NCBI GenBank assembly: GCA_047618115.1
Contig: JBLHKV010000064.1
Location: forward strand, 1 to 15,637
Direction: 5' to 3'
Origin: CALJGI01 sp047618115
GTDB lineage: Bacteria; Pseudomonadota; Gammaproteobacteria; Pseudomonadales; Halieaceae
Length of the DNA: 15,637 nt
Below are positions 13,686-15,637 of the stretch, piece by piece. Position 1 is the first letter of the stretch. The number at the start of each line of letters is the position of its first letter. The position numbers and the translations under genes are program-made. Below the pieces are notes generated by a model that saw only the letters and a program-made list of their open reading frames with translations, was not told the DNA's origin and did no database searches.

Positions 13686-15637
13686 ATGTCTGAACTGATT
13701 GCAAAACTAAGTGCTCGCTTGCTGTCCTCCTTAGAAGTAAGTGAGGCATCCGATCCAGAACCTGTAGAAGTTGGCTCAAAACCGCTGGCGGTAGCCATGC
13801 GGGGGAATGCCCGTTTTTTTAATCGAGAAATCTCGGATCTGCTGTTTATCGAGCGGGTTATGGAGGAGGCGAGAAACAAGCGAAACCCGGCATTGGAGCG
13901 ACTCCGATTCCTGGCGATCGCGGCAGATGTGCTCGATCAATTTTTTGCTGTGAGGGTATCAGGCCTGCGTAGATCGGTGGCACGAAAGGAGGGCTATCTT
14001 ACTCAGGATGGCCTGACCGCAGTCGAGCAGTTGCTCGTTGTACAGCAAAAGTCCGATGAAATTTTACGCGCGCAACAAGAGGACTGGCTAGCCATACAGG
14101 AAGACCTGCTCGAGCATGATATCTCCATCCTCGAGCCGGATCAGCTGAACACATCTGAGCTCGTCTGGCTTCGGGGGTACTTCAGAAGCAACTTTCTCCA
14201 CGTTCTAACCCCCTTTACCATCGACGAAGAGCATCCTTTCCCGTTCATCCCAAGCGGTGGTTTGTGTGTGATTCTGGAACTAAGCGATGGATATGTTCTA
14301 CTTCCACTACCCCGCAATTTGTCTCGGTTTATCCGAATTCCAGGCCCACAACGCCGTTTTGTCTCGGCCGAAACTCTGATTTATCAGTTTTGGGGCGAGA
14401 TTTTCCCCGATGAAGAATGTCGCGCCTGCGGTATTTTTCAGATTCTTCGCGACAATGATTTGGCGAAGGAAGAAAGGAATAACGACCTACGGGCGACTGT
14501 TGAATCGGGTCTTCGACTCCGTCATCAGGCCAATGTCATCAAGCTCAAGGTATCGGCGTCTATGCCCGTCGCGGGTATCAGATTTGTGGCCGATCATCTC
14601 CGAGTAAATTCAACTGACGAAATATTGGCCTTTGATAACCACAGCTCGTCGATAGCAGCATCAAGAAATGTATTTTCGGCGCGCTTGGTTGGCTTGTCAT
14701 ATCTAGGGCAGGTCATCGACAACCTTGCTGAGGAGTTACCCGAGCATATATTCCCACCCTATAAGGCTCGTTATCCGTCGCTGCTAGAAGAATTCAATAA
14801 TGATTGTTTCGCAGCAATTCGCGACCGAGACTTAATGGTGCACTGGCCCTATGAATCGTTTGCCTCTGTGATGCGGTTTCTGGAACAGGCAGCCAGTGAC
14901 CCCGCCGTCGTAGCACTCAAGCAGACGTTATACAGAACTAATGATGAATCCCCCATTGTCGAGTCCTTGATAATGGCGGCGAAAAATGGGAAAACTGTAC
15001 TCGCTGTTATCGAACTTGAGGCCAGGGACAACGAGGAATCAAATATTCAACTGGCCAGGAAGATGGAGTCTGCTGGGGTACAGATTGTCTATGGAATTGT
15101 CGGACTGAAGATACACTGTAAGGCGACGCTGGTGGTTCGCATGGAAAATGATGCAGCTATTACCTACACTCATCTTGGTACCGGAAACTACCACCCCAGC
15201 AATGCTCGAATGTATACGGATATCTCATTTTTCACTCGGGACCAGGACATCGGCTTCGATGCTCATCTGGCATTCAGCTACCTCACAAGTGAGCGGATCC
15301 GGCCACCCACAAAACTGTTGATGGCGCCCTATTTTCTGCGGCAGAAGCTGTACGATCTTATCGACAGGGAAATTGCTCACGCCCGTGCCGGTCGCGCGGC
15401 GCACATCTGTATCAAGGTCAACTCGCTTACTGATGAGGGAATGATCGAGCGTTTCTATACTGCTTCAGAAGCTGGGGTTGAAATAGATTTGGTCATTCGC
15501 CGTCACTGCGTACTAAGACCCGGGGTAGAAGGGTTGTCGTCCCGCATTCGGGTAAAAAGCATCGTCGGTCGGTTTTTGGAGCACTCCCGAATCTATATGT
15601 TTGCAAACGGGGAAGCTTTAACAGCGGAGGGGGCAGA
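13686..15637 (+). CDS. ppk1: Polyphosphate kinase 1, 3' end cut by window edge
   Basis: The frame from ATG 13686 stays open for 650 codons to the window edge; a TAG at 13665 closes it upstream. PPK1 reversibly polymerises the ATP gamma-phosphate into polyphosphate at the membrane. Blocks in order: N-terminal domain NREISDLLFIERVMEEA (46-62), LDQFFAVRVSGL, then the catalytic domains with WPYESF, KQTLYRTND (Arg417), IELEARDNEESNIQ (Arg447), GLKIHCK (His477), THLGTGNYHP (His496) and GRFLEHSRIYMF (His633). Arg417, Arg447, His477 and His496 lie exactly 42 residues after E. coli Arg375, Arg405, His435 and His454, so the autophosphorylated His and metal/phosphate contacts are kept. Unusual: Trp to Asp at 51 (ELSW motif), Glu to Gln at 85 (LDEFF motif), and ELKARFDEE altered to ELEARDNEE. 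About 40-90 C-terminal residues are missing. The ribosome binding site is weak. Confidence 0.93.
   Translation, partial: MSELIAKLSARLLSSLEVSEASDPEPVEVGSKPLAVAMRGNARFFNREISDLLFIERVMEEARNKRNPALERLRFLAIAADVLDQFFAVRVSGLRRSVARKEGYLTQDGLTAVEQLLVVQQKSDEILRAQQEDWLAIQEDLLEHDISILEPDQLNTSELVWLRGYFRSNFLHVLTPFTIDEEHPFPFIPSGGLCVILELSDGYVLLPLPRNLSRFIRIPGPQRRFVSAETLIYQFWGEIFPDEECRACGIFQILRDNDLAKEERNNDLRATVESGLRLRHQANVIKLKVSASMPVAGIRFVADHLRVNSTDEILAFDNHSSSIAASRNVFSARLVGLSYLGQVIDNLAEELPEHIFPPYKARYPSLLEEFNNDCFAAIRDRDLMVHWPYESFASVMRFLEQAASDPAVVALKQTLYRTNDESPIVESLIMAAKNGKTVLAVIELEARDNEESNIQLARKMESAGVQIVYGIVGLKIHCKATLVVRMENDAAITYTHLGTGNYHPSNARMYTDISFFTRDQDIGFDAHLAFSYLTSERIRPPTKLLMAPYFLRQKLYDLIDREIAHARAGRAAHICIKVNSLTDEGMIERFYTASEAGVEIDLVIRRHCVLRPGVEGLSSRIRVKSIVGRFLEHSRIYMFANGEALTAEGA

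Noticed and set aside
13664..15031. Short ORFs on both strands inside the ppk1 region, which could suggest a gene-poor stretch or a broken gene
   Set aside because: Translating from ATG 13686 gives one unbroken PPK1 frame to the window edge, with coordinates in phase throughout; there is no frameshift, and the short ORFs are shadows.
1..15637. tRNA or rRNA genes, insertion sequences, prophage genes, CRISPR arrays, attachment sites
   Set aside because: No cloverleaf-like sequence, transposase or integrase motif, terminal repeats or regularly spaced repeats were seen.

Overview
The window holds eleven protein-coding genes on a continuous bacterial chromosome segment, with short intergenic gaps and no sign of RNA genes, insertion sequences, prophage or CRISPR arrays. 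Gene content points to a gammaproteobacterium, probably a marine one: monomeric NADP-dependent isocitrate dehydrogenase, a GAF/HD-GYP protein, a PnuC plus NadR-type nicotinamide riboside salvage pair, a Shewanella-like PPP phosphatase and PPK1. This placement is inferred from family distribution, not from a marker gene.

Layout, left to right: (1) 1-573 (+), the C-terminal part of a nitronate monooxygenase-type FMN oxidoreductase, cut by the window edge. (2) 630-2384 (-), a GAF plus HD-GYP signalling protein with a long insertion inside the HD-GYP domain. (3) 2539-3378 (+), a PhyH-family Fe(II)/2-oxoglutarate oxygenase, overlapping tail to tail by 4 bp with (4) 3375-4751 (-), an exported alpha/beta hydrolase. 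(5) A 342-bp intergenic region, 4752-5093, with paired short direct repeats, leading into (6) 5094-6824 (+), an ABC-F ATPase. (7) A leftward block: pnuC (12369-11743), nadR (11746-10751), icd (10664-8433) and a TMTC-like membrane glycosyltransferase with C-terminal TPRs (8417-6876). (8) A rightward pair: an exported metallophosphoesterase (12506-13648), then 37 bp later ppk1 (13686 to the right edge, still open at residue 650).

Functional links: PnuC imports nicotinamide riboside and NadR phosphorylates it towards NMN and NAD; their coding regions overlap by 4 bp, so translation is probably coupled. The neighbouring icd makes NADPH, so NAD(P) supply and NADPH production are physically adjacent, although an 86-bp gap with a possible promoter separates nadR from icd. 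The TMTC-like gene starts 15 bp after icd and is probably co-transcribed with it. The phosphatase and ppk1 form a second likely transcription unit concerned with phosphate or protein phosphorylation.

Nothing here is a clearly new multi-gene system. The points most worth a second look are the about 150-residue insertion in the HD-GYP domain, the NadR whose nucleotidyltransferase motif has lost its conserved arginine, the PPK1 with altered N-terminal signature residues but intact catalytic residues, and the TMTC-like enzyme next to icd.
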